Source: Paramyrothecium sp. XJ0827
Lineage: Eukaryota > Ascomycota > Sordariomycetes > Hypocreales > Stachybotryaceae
DNA length: 64,000 bases
Direction: 5' to 3'
NCBI GenBank assembly: GCA_020881915.1
Contig: JAJFPB010000004.1
Location: 1,798,001 to 1,862,000 of the forward strand
Shown piece by piece: positions 11,603-22,885 of this stretch. Position 1 is the stretch's first letter. Each line of letters starts with the position of its first letter. A program made the translations under genes and the position numbers. Under the pieces are notes generated by a model. It did no database searches and was not told the DNA's origin. It saw nothing but the letters and a program-made list of their open reading frames with translations.

Positions 11603-12634
11603 ATGTCCATCACCGCCTTCGCAGGACCATTGCCTACTGAATGGGCTTCACCACCGCAATGCACCTCCTTTGTCAGCGAGGACGTGATCGTGCTCGACGG
11701 AGCGTCGTCGTGTTTGCCCAAGGACTTCGACACTGACACGGCGGTGTACTACTCGCCCGGCACAGCGTGCCCAAGTGGCTATACAGCCCAAGACTACTGC
11801 TCCGTATCAACCGACGATGTGACCACGACGGTCACGTGCTGCCCGGTGCGCGAGAATATGACAATGTGGTGTGTCGAGGATCCCAAGGCGTTGAGGCCGC
11901 CGTGGGTCGATTACCAGTGCACTTGGAGTGCTGGCGATACGGTGACGGAGGTTGTGGTCACATCATCGTCGCGGCATGAGACGTATTCGGCTACCATCAC
12001 GATGAGCGGTGGCGATGGCGTAAACGCTTACGGCATTCGAATGGTGTATGAGGCCAGCGACGTGTCAAAATCAACGTCATCACCATCGAGGAAATCGGTT
12101 CAGAGCACAGCAGCAGCTTCATCCTCGTCAACTGAATCGGAGCTTGTCTTTCAGCTGGCGAAACCCACGACCGACACAACAAGCGATACCCCAGTCGAGA
12201 CCACGGGTGGTGATTCTAGTAACCCTGCGGCGGCTGCGTCAGACTCCAGCGGCGGCCTCTCAACAGGTGCCATCGCCGCGATCGGTGTCGTCGTCCCGTT
12301 GGTAGTCATCGCGATCCTAGTCGGTGCTTTCTTGCTCTTCCGACGCCGCCGCAAGCAACAAACCCAGGCCGCACCTGCGTACGGCGCGGTGGTCGGTGGC
12401 AGCAGCGGCGAGGATGTGCACAAGCCTATGCCGTTGTACGGCGGGACGCCCTTGGCTGGGGAGCTGTATGGTACCCCCGACATGAAGCCGGAGCTTCCAG
12501 TCGTGGCATTTGATATATCAGAGCTTCCGGCCGAGACGCCCAAGCAGGAAGTAGTGTGGTTATCCGGCGAAAGTTATTCTGTAGCGAGCAGCTACACCCA
12601 TGTCTCAGGAGGGCCATACCCTCAACCTCGGTGA
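11603..12634 (+). CDS. Single-pass membrane protein with Cys-rich ectodomain, function unknown
   Basis: A single open frame encodes 343 residues. The N-terminal half has about ten cysteines (for example CPSGYTAQDYCSV, TCCPV, MWCVED) and starts with LPTEWASPPQC, a pattern common in fungal surface proteins of unknown function. A Ser/Thr-rich stalk (about 150-215) suits O-glycosylation. One membrane helix lies at about 221-246, followed by the stop-transfer run RRRRK and a cytosolic tail rich in Tyr, Pro and Gly. The layout resembles Mid2/Wsc-type wall sensors, but I see no named domain. No signal peptide is visible at this start, and an in-frame TAG lies 45 bp upstream. An upstream exon carrying the signal peptide is therefore likely (an AG acceptor sits directly before the ATG). 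Confidence 0.75.
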   Translation: MSITAFAGPLPTEWASPPQCTSFVSEDVIVLDGASSCLPKDFDTDTAVYYSPGTACPSGYTAQDYCSVSTDDVTTTVTCCPVRENMTMWCVEDPKALRPPWVDYQCTWSAGDTVTEVVVTSSSRHETYSATITMSGGDGVNAYGIRMVYEASDVSKSTSSPSRKSVQSTAAASSSSTESELVFQLAKPTTDTTSDTPVETTGGDSSNPAAAASDSSGGLSTGAIAAIGVVVPLVVIAILVGAFLLFRRRRKQQTQAAPAYGAVVGGSSGEDVHKPMPLYGGTPLAGELYGTPDMKPELPVVAFDISELPAETPKQEVVWLSGESYSVASSYTHVSGGPYPQPR

Positions 12635-13477
12635 GGATGACATCAAACGTGTCTCTTGATATCCCGGCAAACGTGCGATATCTTCCGCGGAGAGAGAAAG
12701 GTTATGCGTGGCGTTGGTGGAAGGCAGAAGAGAGTTGGCTCAACAGCTCCATTTGATTCTCATGTTCCAAACGAAGCCCGTTGATTCGGGCGTCAATCAC
12801 TTCAAATCGATCATTTCCTTGACGTGTTTAGATAGGCTGTAAGAACAATAACATATTTTCTTCTTGGCCTTGAGCTCTGGGGCGTGATGCTGATAGTTCA
12901 CCAGGCCTGGCCTCTGAAAGATGATGATGATGATGGTGGTGACGTAAAAACTGCCTGTAAAGTAGTGTAATTTGTTCAGAATGTCTCACGGTACTTTTCA
13001 TCAGGGGCAGAAGCCTGTAGATGCCCTGTGCATGATTCAATTACGCCTTCTGGAAAATGCGGCCAATTAGGTGGGTACCTTCCTTACCTTGAGCAATCCC
13101 ATCTGTTGCCCCTCGCCAACGCAACTAACTTAGGTACTAGGTAGGTAATCGATGGAGGGACGAAAAAAAAAATTCCCGGCCAGGACTCATTCCACTATCT
13201 GCTTATCAAGCAACCAGCATCTACCTCGAGTCACCCGTCGGTTCCTCGATTAACAATCAGGCCTGCGCATCGTCCGACGAGGAATCTTAAAGAGCGACGA
13301 GGTCACCTGGAAGCACCTCAACCAGCTTCGCATCTGGTCCGGTTACGCAGTCGTTTTCTCTGCTCCTAGCGCACAACTTCTTCTCTTGTCTTCAGTCTTG
13401 CTAGACTCAACTACCCCTCCATCGGCGCAAAGAAGAAAAAAAAGAGACCCCTCCTTCTTCCACAGCAACCACGAGCC
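12635..13477. promoter_or_regulatory. Spacer and sqt1 leader
   Basis: The last 325 bases (13153-13477) contain no ATG on the plus strand and are pyrimidine-rich, as expected for the sqt1 promoter and 5' leader. A GGTA-type motif (TAGGTACTAGGTAGGTA) is near 13131-13147, followed by an A-tract at about 13163. Confidence 0.55.
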
Positions 13478-14989
13478 ATGTCGTCCTCAAAGAACGACAA
13501 CCCCCAGAACCCTCCCGAGGATGACCTGGATGATCTCCTCGACGCTGACGATGCCGCCGAGGAGGTTATCGAAGGCGAGGACCTCGCCATGGACTCGGAC
13601 AATGACGAGGAACTGATCCTGCAGAACGACTCCATCGCCTTCTTCGACCTGCCCCAGGATTCCCTCTTCACCATTGCTCAGCACCCTGTTCACCCTTCGC
13701 TCGTCGCCGTCGGCGGCTCCGCCGGCCAGGAGGACGATGCGCCCGGCGCCGGATGGCTCTTCGATACCTCCGCTGCCGCTTCTCGTCCCGTCCTGCCCGC
13801 CAGCTTCGCCAGCGACCCCTCCGAGCAGCCCAAGACAACCCAGCTTGATAGCCTCTTTTCCCTCGACGGCCACACCGATTCTATAAATTCCCTGTGCTGG
13901 ACTCTGCCTCGGGGCGAGTTCCTCGTCAGCGGCGGCCTGGACGGCAGGCTGCGCGCGTGGAGTGCCGACGTGCGCCCCGGCGCTGGCGTCACCATGACCT
14001 TTATCGCCGAAGCGCTCGAGGTTCCTGAGGTCAACTGGATCGCCCCTTGCCCCTCGCCATCGACCCCCAACACGATTGCTCTGGGCGCTTCGGACGGCTC
14101 TGTCTGGATTTACAACATTGACCTTAGCGACCTGGCCAACCCATTGCAGATCGTCCAGTCCTACTTCCTGCATACCATGGCCAGCACGGCCGGCGCGTGG
14201 ACCCCCGACGGCCAACTGCTCGCCACCATCTCAGAGGATGGCAGTCTGTACGTGTGGGATGTCTGGGGCCAGGCCGCCAGCAAGGGCGTTGCGAGCGACA
14301 ACGGCATGACCGTCGTCTCCTTGACCGGCGAGGACCAGCGCTTCGAGGTTGAGGGCGGTCTGTACTCCCTTGCCATCGACCCCAAGGGTGGCTTCGTTGC
14401 CGTTGGCGGTGCCGGCGGTGCTATCAAGATTGTCTCGCTTCCTCGTCTATCGGCCGCCACACAATCGCAGTCCCAGGCCCGGGGCGGCGGTCGCTCCGCT
14501 GCTGCCAAGACCTCCGCGGATCCCACCACCGGCGGACAGATCCTCGCCTCGCTGCACAACCAGTCCGACAGCGTCGAGTCGCTTGCGCTCACCACCACTG
14601 CCACCACGCCACCTACCACCCTCCTGGCCGCCGGTTCCGTCGATGGCTCCATCTGCATCTACGACGTGACGCGCCGCTTCGCCGTGCGCCGCCACATCGC
14701 CGGTGCTCACGAGGAGCACTCCGTCGTCAAGCTGGAATTCATCAAGAGCTCGTGGCTCCTGACCAGCTGTGGCATGGACGGCGTCGTTCGTCGCTGGGAC
14801 CTACGGGGCGGCGGCGCCCCCGGCGCCAACCCTGCCACCTCCGCTGCTGATGCTGGTCTCGTGAAGGAGTGGAAGGGTCACCGCGGAGATGGTGAGGGTG
14901 GTGGTGTTTTGGGCTTCGTCCAGGGTGAGACTGGCGAGCGCATCGTGACCGCGGGTGATGATGGTGTTTCTTTAGTTTTCGAGGCCTAA
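13478..14989 (+). CDS. sqt1: WD-repeat ribosome assembly factor Sqt1 (AAMP-like)
   Basis: An intronless frame encodes 503 residues. Sqt1 is the dedicated chaperone of ribosomal protein uL16 (Rpl10) in 60S assembly; AAMP is the animal relative. The N terminus is strongly acidic (about 14-48), as in yeast Sqt1, and leads to the conserved NDSIAFFDLPQDSLF. WD-type repeats then fill the protein, for example HTDSINSLCW, FLVSGGLDGRLRAW, LLATISEDGSLYVWD, LTSCGMDGVVRRWD. The C terminus TAGDDGVSLVFEA closely matches the yeast ending. Codon use is strongly biased to C-ending codons, suggesting high expression. Long antisense frames here are by-products of that bias. It converges with gcv2. Confidence 0.93.
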   Translation: MSSSKNDNPQNPPEDDLDDLLDADDAAEEVIEGEDLAMDSDNDEELILQNDSIAFFDLPQDSLFTIAQHPVHPSLVAVGGSAGQEDDAPGAGWLFDTSAAASRPVLPASFASDPSEQPKTTQLDSLFSLDGHTDSINSLCWTLPRGEFLVSGGLDGRLRAWSADVRPGAGVTMTFIAEALEVPEVNWIAPCPSPSTPNTIALGASDGSVWIYNIDLSDLANPLQIVQSYFLHTMASTAGAWTPDGQLLATISEDGSLYVWDVWGQAASKGVASDNGMTVVSLTGEDQRFEVEGGLYSLAIDPKGGFVAVGGAGGAIKIVSLPRLSAATQSQSQARGGGRSAAAKTSADPTTGGQILASLHNQSDSVESLALTTTATTPPTTLLAAGSVDGSICIYDVTRRFAVRRHIAGAHEEHSVVKLEFIKSSWLLTSCGMDGVVRRWDLRGGGAPGANPATSAADAGLVKEWKGHRGDGEGGGVLGFVQGETGERIVTAGDDGVSLVFEA

Positions 14990-15633
14990 AAGGAGGGGCG
15001 TTGCGAAGAGATACGGAAAATAGTGATGGACGATATGAGCTTGGATTTGTACTCTGATGCGGAGTATCTGTGATGTATCCATGATAATGAATTACTATAG
15101 ACGTTGGAACAAAATGAATCAGATAATGGACAACATCCATTGCATTACACGTGTCATCCTATCTCGACTCAGCATCAACGTGCGGCGCGCGAAAACACTG
15201 ATTCCACGACACATGAAAGTTAAGTCTATTCAAAGGCGTATGCCCAACAACAAGAGATCTAGATCCTCTATCCCAACGTTGAGATTAGCAAAAGCTCACC
15301 GGGTGAGAAGCCCCCCCCCTGACGCCGTTTGCATGTTGAAATTGCAACCTTTGCTTCGCTGTTCACCTCTCCGACCTGTGGGGCGGTGTAATAAAAATAA
15401 ACCCGTAGTAAACCGTGTTTCGCCGTCTAAAAACCCTGAAAAAGTCCCGAGAATAACAAACGGAAATGTAGATGAACGACCAATGCCAGAACGTAATGTT
15501 TGCACATAAACAAGACTGTGACGAATCCATGGCTTTAAAACCTCGAAATCTAGCAACGCTTAAATAGTCTTGAGAATGTGCCGGCAGCAATGTTGATGTA
15601 GTGGCAAGAGCCGTTAGCTGAAAGCCTGCAAAA
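14990..15633. other. Convergent 3' spacer sqt1 / gcv2
   Basis: This 644-bp spacer between two convergent genes holds both 3' flanks. There is a C-run at about 15311-15319 and no gene. Confidence 0.5.
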
Positions 15634-18600
15634 TCAAGCGCCAGTCGTGCGCTCTACTGTCTCTGCTCCGGAGGTGTCCTCAACGGGAGGGCAAGTGCAG
15701 AACAAATTCGTATCTCCGTAAGCTGGGTCATTGTTAGCTACATAAATCATAGCATATAAGGCAGTGCAATGTCAAGGTAATACATACTATCGTCAACACG
15801 AGCCACGGAAGGCCAAAACTTCTTCTCCTGAAGATATGGGAGCGGGTACGATGCCTGCTCACGAGAGTATGGGCGATCCCACTTGCCCTCGCCATCTCCC
15901 TTGATGATGTCCATAAGAGGATGAGGCGCTTGCTTCAACACGTTGCGGGCTTTGGGCTGCTTGCCTTCTTCAATTTCGCGAATCTCCTCCCGGATGCTGA
16001 TCATGGCGTCCACGAAGCGGTCGAGCTCTTCCTTGCTCTCACTCTCCGTGGGCTCTATCATCAGCGTGTTTGGCACAGGCCAGCTCATTGTAGGTGCGTG
16101 GAAACCGTAATCCATGAGCCGCTTGGCGATGTCGACGGCCTCAATGCCAGCGGATTTCTGGAAGGGGCGTGCGTCAATGATAAACTCATGAGCGCAGCGG
16201 CCGGAGTCGTTGGTGTATAGAATGGGATAATGGTCCTTAAGGCGAGCCAGAATGTAGTTGGCATTCAGCAGAGCGACCTCGGTGGCTTTGCGAAGTCCTT
16301 TGTCACCTATAACAGGATTAGCGGTTAGATGTTGGTACATCTGGAAGCAGAAGTAGGAAACTTACCCATGGTGGCGATATAGGACCAACTGATCGGAAGA
16401 ATGCTTGCGCTTCCAAAGGTGGCACTGGCGACTTGCACCTGGCCCTCTCTGTGCGGGAGGAACGGAGCCAGGTGCTTCTTGACGGTAATAGGACCTACAC
16501 CAGGGCCTCCACCGCCGTGAGGAATGCAGAAAGTCTTGTGCAGGTTCAGATGACAAACATCAGCCCCGATAGCACCAGGCGAGGTAAGGCCAATCTGAGC
16601 ATTCATGTTGGCACCATCCATATAGACAAGGCCGCCGTATGCGTGAACAATCTCGCAGACCTTCCGAACCTCGGGCTCGAAAACGCCATATGTACTAGGA
16701 TAGGTGATCATAATGGCACCGAGTTCGTCAGCGTGTTTCTTGCATTTGGCTTCGAGATCTACCAAGTCAAGATTGCCCGTGGCAGCGTCGCATTTGATCG
16801 GAACGACACGCATGCCGGCCATGGCTGCAGAAGCAGGGTTAGTTCCGTGAGCGGACACGGGAATCAAGCAAATGTCACGCTTAGCGCCTGGCTGCTGCTC
16901 GTGATACTTGCGAATAACGCGTAAACCTGCAAACTCGCCTTGTGCGCCAGAGTTGGGTTGTAAAGAAGTCTCGTCCATGCCAGTCAGGGCGGCGAGTTGG
17001 CGAGAAAGATCCTCGACAAGCTTTCCGTATCCCTTCATCTTGTCTGCAGGCGCGTGAGGGTGAATGTTTGCAGTAAGATCTGTGCCAATGAGCTCCATCT
17101 GGGTAGTTCCATTAAGCTTCATCGTGCATGAACCGAGAGGAATCATGGAGTGGACGAGTGAAAGGTCCTTGGACTGTAGGTGGTGCATGTACCGAAGCAT
17201 TTCCGTTTCGCTGTGATGAGAGTTGAAAACCGGATGCGTGAGGTAGCTAGACTGGCGACGCACCGACTGAGGAATGCTTTGGATAATATCGTCCCAGGAT
17301 TGTTCGCAGCCAGCTGCCCAGGCCTTGGAGGCAACGTCGAGATAGCGATCAGAAGAGTTCTGAATGGCAGTAGCCTGGAAAGCCTTGACAACCCGGATGA
17401 AGATATCCAGACTGAACGTGGTAGGAATCGCGAGAACAACCTGGTTGGGAACCAGAGTCTTGCCTGAACTGATACCGTTGCTCAAGAGGTTGTCTCTCAG
17501 GACCGCGGCCGAGCTAGCATCCTTGGCTGAGATGGCGAGGGTGTCGAAAAGCACTTGAACCTTAGGGTCAACGGAAGTAGTTGCAACATCAAGACCATAG
17601 TGCTCCGCAGTATTCTGCACCATACGCGCGTACCGCAAGTTATTCGCAGCCATTTCCCTAAGCTGAGAAGGACCGTGGTAAATGGCATACATGACAGCCA
17701 TGTTTGCCAACAGAGCTTGGGCAGTACAAACATTGCTGGTCGCCTTTTCCCTACGAATATGCTGTTCTCTAGTTTGAAGGGCCAGGCGAAGGGCGCGTCG
17801 TCCGAGGCGATCTTTGGAGACTCCAATGAGACGTCCAGGCAACCGTCTTTTGCTATCTTCCTTGACAGCCATGAAGGCGGCATGAGGGCCACCATATCCG
17901 AGGGGAACGCCAAATCGCTGGGAGTTTCCGAAGGCTACATCCGCACCCCATTCGCCTGGGGGTGTAAGGAGAGTCAAGGCTAGGAGGTCCGTAGCTGCAC
18001 TCAGAAGAGTTCCCTGCTTATGAGCGATGTCGGCGAGCTCCTTGAAATCCTGGACACCACCGCTGGCGTCAGGATACTGCACCATGACACCGACAAGATC
18101 ATCACCCAGAGCCTGGATCTGTTGATAAGCATCAGGGGCTGACAAATCCCTGACGTCAATCTTAATGCCAAAACCCTCAGCCCGGCCTTCCATGACCTTG
18201 ATGGTAGACTCATGCATGAGGCTCGAGACAATGTAAGTCTTGTTTGGTCGTTTAGCCCGCGAGGTCGGCAAGTTGTTCAAGGACATTGTCATGGCCTCGG
18301 CGGCTGCGGTACCCTCGTCAAGGAGACTGGCATTCGAAACAGGGAGACCCGTCAGGTCAGAGACCATAGTCTGGTAGTTGAGAAGCGACTGCAAGCGACC
18401 CTGGCTAATCTCGGCCTGGTATGGTGTGTAGCTTGTGTACCAAGCCGGGTTCTCTAGAAGGTTGCGTTTGATGACGGTAGGGATCTCAACTGGGTAGTAA
18501 CCGCCGCCGTTCAAGTAGACCGTCTTCTCATTCAGAGACGTGATCTCCTTGAACTGCTCTGCAATGCCTTCTTCGCTGAAGACCTTTGTCTGAATGGGCT

Positions 18601-18982
18601 CTTTGGGTGGTAGCATGACATCAGCCGGGATGACCTGGGAAATGAACTTGTCCAGCGTCTCAGCGCCAGGACCGAGTGCTCTGAGCATCTCCTCAATCTC
18701 CGAGTCGCGAGGACCAATGTGTCTGGAAACAAAGTCCTTCCATGGTTGTTGGATGGCGCTCTGGGTCTGTTCCATCCTGGCAAAGGCCGGATCGCTAGAG
18801 ACTGTGCCATCCTTTCCAATAGTTGATAGACCGTTCCAGGATCGAGCAGTCTGGGAGAAATGCCGGCGACTCGACTGGGTAATGGAGCACCGTAAAGCGG
18901 ACGAACGTAGTGACACTCGGCCAGTGACAATAGATGACGAGCAGAGGGTAGCGCTGCGCGCCAGTGCCAGTCTGGACGCCAT
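15634..18982 (-). CDS. gcv2: Glycine decarboxylase P-protein, mitochondrial
   Basis: Three exons, 18982-16366, 16306-15788 and 15722-15634, encode 1074 residues. The P-protein is the PLP-dependent decarboxylase of the mitochondrial glycine cleavage system; it releases CO2 from glycine and passes the aminomethyl group to the lipoyl H-protein. An Arg/Ser-rich targeting peptide opens the protein ([10 protein letters not shown]). The mature part starts near [13 protein letters not shown]. The PLP lysine is Lys816 in [18 protein letters not shown], followed by the glycine-rich loop. Intron 1 (16307-16365) rejoins MG with DKGLRKATE. Intron 2 (15723-15787) adds the last 29 residues, including the conserved VDDTYGD and the CTCPPV ending. 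Without this exon the frame runs on to an unrelated tail. The frame extends upstream only to a non-ATG codon, so 18982 is the first ATG. Confidence 0.96.
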
Positions 18983-20660
18983 ATTCGAGGATGAGATGGG
19001 AGTCCAATGCCTCACAGGCAATTGAAAGAGGAGGGGAAAAAGGAAGAGGGAAAAAAGAGAGGATGGAGGAAGCAAAGAAGTCGCAGCACCAGACTGGAGA
19101 TACGACTGACTACGGGCCCATCGCCACTCCCCACGATATAGCCAGCAGAAAGACCCGGGAAACCCAGAGCTAGAGCTACCTTATTACTTAGTTCGCCCCA
19201 CGGCCGGCACCCTTCCAGGCGTCTGTGGGGAAAGGCATGAATGACCATTAACTACTAAAGTGCTCCGTGTGAGGGTCATCAATGTTCGGATGGTTTGGAG
19301 CAGCTGAACGGGGGGTAGCAAAGCTCCCGGAGCACGGACGGACGGCCAGCACGTTGCCCTTCCCTTGGGGAAGTCCAGGAGTTTAAAAAAAAAAAAGGGC
19401 AGGGATATAAACAGTGAGAGCTTTCGAAGGTCTCTTCAGCCACTGATGTAAAATCGCATCAAAGATAAGGTTCACTTATGCCTCTTTTGGGCACGCCCCC
19501 TGCAGGGACGCAGTAGCATCCCGCCACTGGGGCCGTGTGACGATACACAATGCGTTACTGTGTTCCTTCAACTCTTACATCGATACCCCAAGGTAAACCT
19601 CGTCGACAGAAATGCTCGAAGGCTGCCCGGGTCAGATATGCGTTGCCACGGGGGACAGCTTTGAAGATACGGATTGCACCCAATATTGGGAATGGAGGCT
19701 AAAACTCACACACATTGTCCGAAATCATATGCAGGATGATGGGTACAAGCTTCAGTCCGCGAAGAAGAGGTTTATCTACGGGCAATGTGATGTGTCTCAA
19801 AGCCGATGGCACTGTGCTCTGCAGGGCAGGGGTTTACAAGGGTTCGCGGACCTCCATGCACCAAGTCAGGCCCAAAAGGCCCCGAATGCGTTACCCTGAT
19901 AGGGCTGACACCAGAAGCCACCCAGAATGCACTGTCTTGCACAGTAGCCCGATGCAGCGTCCCCGAGTCGACGTCTACCATTATTTCAACACACTATCCA
20001 TGATAACAGACGTTTCAACGTACGATTGCGAACACGCCAGAACGGCTCCCCGTAGATGAGCCCCAGCAAAAGCATGTTAGCAGTCGCGTAACCACTTGCG
20101 CCGTCAATGAGTAATGTTCGGCTCATAGGCGGGACTTTTCATCCTGAATACCGGACCGGAGTGATCGAGCTCTTCTCGAGTTCGAAGACGTGCCAATTCG
20201 GCTTCGGCCTCCCTTCCTGAACGTGTCTACGACCGAACAAGCCTCCGAAGCACATGGCCGGAAACGGCCCCCAAGGAGGACCAATACCAAGACGCTGACC
20301 TCCAGAATTGTCCGATCGACCAACCGACTTCATGGATGCTCATGGACTGATGATGATGCACAGTGACAGTTGTAAATCGCCCATACTGGAGGTAGTCTTC
20401 AGGATGATTTCGAGAATGTCTAGTATTAGAATAACAACTTGATCGAGTCGGCTTCTGCACAGCCACGAGTCAGCCTGGAGTGGCGAGCGGGCTGCACCAG
20501 CCACATTGCGCTAGCCCAAATCTGTGCGTCATGGCTATGGACCAATGCTCGACGCCAAATTTTCCAACATCAGCCGTAGCTACGATAGCATCACTACGAA
20601 AGCCATCCCGATAACCATTTCCATCCTTCCCATCAACGCCCAACCCGTCGATCCGCCAAA
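18983..20660. promoter_or_regulatory. Divergent spacer gcv2 / tom5
   Basis: The spacer is about 1.7 kb. The first 200 bp read as a pyrimidine-rich leader for gcv2 on the minus strand (purine-rich on plus, 19021-19080). A 12-base A-run sits near 19385. Frames around 19610-20060 are short and overlapping, with no domain. No further gene is supported. Confidence 0.45.
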
Positions 20661-20920
20661 ATGTTCCGAGGATGTAGGTTGCCTCTGTCGACTTCCCGTT
20701 CTAGTGCATCAGCTAACGCCCGCGCAGTTGAGCCCCCCCAGCAGTCCCAGGAGCAGATCCGGGCCATGGAGGCCGAGGCGACCTTCACCGTCCAGCAGGT
20801 CGTTGCTACCGCCGTCATGCTCTACCTTTGTAAGCTGGCCTCGCTCCTAAAGCGGGTCCTCCCATGTCTAACAACCGAGTAGCTCCTTTCGCTATCGACA
20901 TTGTCGGCAAGATCTTCTAA
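20661..20920 (+). CDS. tom5: TOM complex small subunit Tom5, three exons
   Basis: Exons 20661-20673, 20728-20829 and 20883-20920 encode 50 residues. Tom5 is a tail-anchored subunit of the outer-membrane protein import pore and passes preproteins from receptors to Tom40. The protein begins MFRGFEPPQQSQEQ. It then has the acidic/amphipathic EAEATFTVQQVV, a single membrane segment (about 27-46) and the family signature LYLSPFAIDIVGKIF at the C terminus, as in Neurospora Tom5. Introns of 54 and 53 nt have donors GTAGGT and GTAAGC; the first has branch GCTAAC. The first exon is only 13 bases, so the gene is easily missed. The signature LSPFA is created only when intron 2 is removed. Confidence 0.9.
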
Positions 20921-21334
20921 AACCGACCTAGCTACACGCACATATCACAGAAGATGGTAGACCACTGCTTTCTTTCCAATAGCCGGTCATTAGCCTTTGA
21001 CCATAATGGAGTGGGTGTGAATACCAAGCTCAAGTTGAAGGCGCATCTGTACGATAAGGAAATACTTGTATAATGACATACGAGAGCGAGCTCCGTGTAC
21101 CATAGGCGGGTCGCATGGAACGGCAGGGAAACATAGACCTTGGAATCAAACATTTTTACCCAACCCGCAGCGGTGTCCCAAGCTCCCTAGTATTTAACCG
21201 TCCCTTCCTAATATGATTTCGTGTCTAGTACGCCTGGGCAGCAGCCTGCGTATCATCCTCATCCTTGATATTACAACGTAACAGCCTATAAAGACGCGAT
21301 GCCTATTCATGCCGAACGCCTCAAACCTGTCCAA
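20921..21334. other. Convergent 3' spacer tom5 / nup57
   Basis: This 414-bp spacer between convergent genes holds nothing beyond the two 3' flanks. Confidence 0.5.
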
Positions 21335-22468
21335 TCACCTGGCTCTTGTGTTTGAGCTCCTGCTTGTTTCCCACTCATTGTAGTCCAAACTGAGCGCCTC
21401 TACTTCCTTCTTCAAATGCTGAATTTGCTTCTCGTAATCCTCCAACACCTGCAGGTGAATGTTAGCAAGGAATTGGCAGTATGGGCGTATAGCATAGGAC
21501 TTACCCTCTTGGCTTTGGCCTCCGTTTCTTGATCCAGCTCGGTTCCGTCTGCACCGGTAGGCTTGTCCAGCTCCTTATTCAACTGATCCGCGTAACCCCT
21601 CAGAACAATCAATCTGCTCCACAGTTCCTCTTCCCTTGCACCAACAGCGGGATCTTGTACCTCCCGCTCCAGCGTCTGAAGCCTGCCCTTCAAATCGTCC
21701 TCATCCCCGCTCAGGGCGTAGCCACGGTTTCGCAGAACCTGCACCCTCGCGGCCAGCGCCAAACACCTCTGACTAATGGCGACCTGTCGCCGCCGCGCAG
21801 CCAGGGCGCGCACCTCGGTGTCCAGCTCGTGGCGCTGCAGGATGGCGTCCAGGCTTCCGTTGATCTGGTGTAGTCGCGTGTTGAACTCGGATATGGCTCT
21901 CTTCTGGGTCTTCAGGCGGTCGGCAACACCAGCGAATCCCGAGCAAAGCACAGGCATAAAGCTCGGTGCGGGTTTGTTCTGCAGAGCCTCCTCCCACTCG
22001 CGGGGATCTTCGTGCGCTTGCGGTTTGTAAAACGGAATGTGCGCCTCATCGACCTTGTTGTAGAAGTAGTGCTTGAACACACAGTTGGGGTTGGCCGGAT
22101 CCCATTTCTCTTCTACCAGCTTCATCTGCTCAATTATAGGTTTTTGATCTGCAATCGCATAGGCCGTCAGTGGAAAGGTCATGGGAACGAACGTTCGGAG
22201 AATGCATACGTGGGGCCTCCTTGCCCGGTTGCCACAAAGAGCTGGCGAGCTGGGCTTGTGATTGCGAAAGGCTGGGAAGGGCCTGAGCCTGCTGCCCTTG
22301 CGGCATCGTCGAGGATCCAAGCACATTTCCCTGTTGCCCACCTCCCAATGTTTGTCCGAAGGCATTATTGTTTTGCTGCAATGGCTGGTTCGTTTGCGCC
22401 GGCTGAGACTGTCCAAAGAGGCTGGTAGTGCCCGCAGGTGCTGTTTGCCCGAAGGAAAAGGACGGCAT
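21335..22468 (-). CDS. nup57: FG-nucleoporin Nup57 (Nup54 family)
   Basis: Exons 22468-22210, 22148-21505 and 21448-21335 encode 338 residues. Nup57/Nup54 forms the central-channel complex of the nuclear pore with Nsp1 and Nup49. The N terminus is a short FG region rich in Gln, Ser and Gly, with FSFGQ, SLFGQ and AFGQ in the first 40 residues. The conserved Nup54 segment follows (EEKWDPANPNCVFKHYFYN). A long charged coiled-coil region then runs through residues of about 150-335, with the third exon supplying VLEDYEKQIQHLKKE. The FG part is much shorter than in yeast Nup57. It is divergent from the complex I gene across 417 bp. Confidence 0.9.
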
Positions 22469-22885
22469 GGCGGATGGTAGATGTAGAGATGTCGGGTGCA
22501 GAGGAGGCCGTTCGGAGACTGGCGTTCGAGCTTTGTATCAGGGAAAGCGACCAGAGCGAATGATCAACCCGCCGGTCTATAGTCCCTCGAGTTGTACAGC
22601 GGCCACGGTGTAGCTCGGAGCGCCGGTGTGGGTGGTTTGCGTGGCACAGCGTGCTGCCTTCGATCTTTTGTTGTGGTGCTTGAACGAGAGCTGATACGCG
22701 AAAAGAGCCCAAGCTTCGTTCGGTGCGGCGGCCTTGCCAGACAGGCTCAGCCTCGCCCCACACGTCCACCAATCACAACGCCTCAATTCCAACCTCACCT
22801 CAAATCCTAGCTCCATCTCCAGAACATCACAGCTTCGTCAAAGAAATCACCAGCCCGACGCTCAACCGCTCAGCGCATCGTCACA
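22469..22885. promoter_or_regulatory. Divergent promoter nup57 / complex I subunit
   Basis: This 417-bp spacer serves two divergent starts. The side before 22886 (about 22740-22885) is C-rich and free of ATG until the start codon, consistent with a leader. Confidence 0.55.

Noticed and set aside
12828..13040. Frame with a run of seven histidines
   Set aside because: The histidines come from an ATG/GAT-type triplet repeat on the other strand; there is no other support.
13487..14719. Antisense frames up to 242 codons opposite sqt1
   Set aside because: Produced by strong C-ending codon use of sqt1; composition is Gly/Val/Glu-rich shadow sequence.
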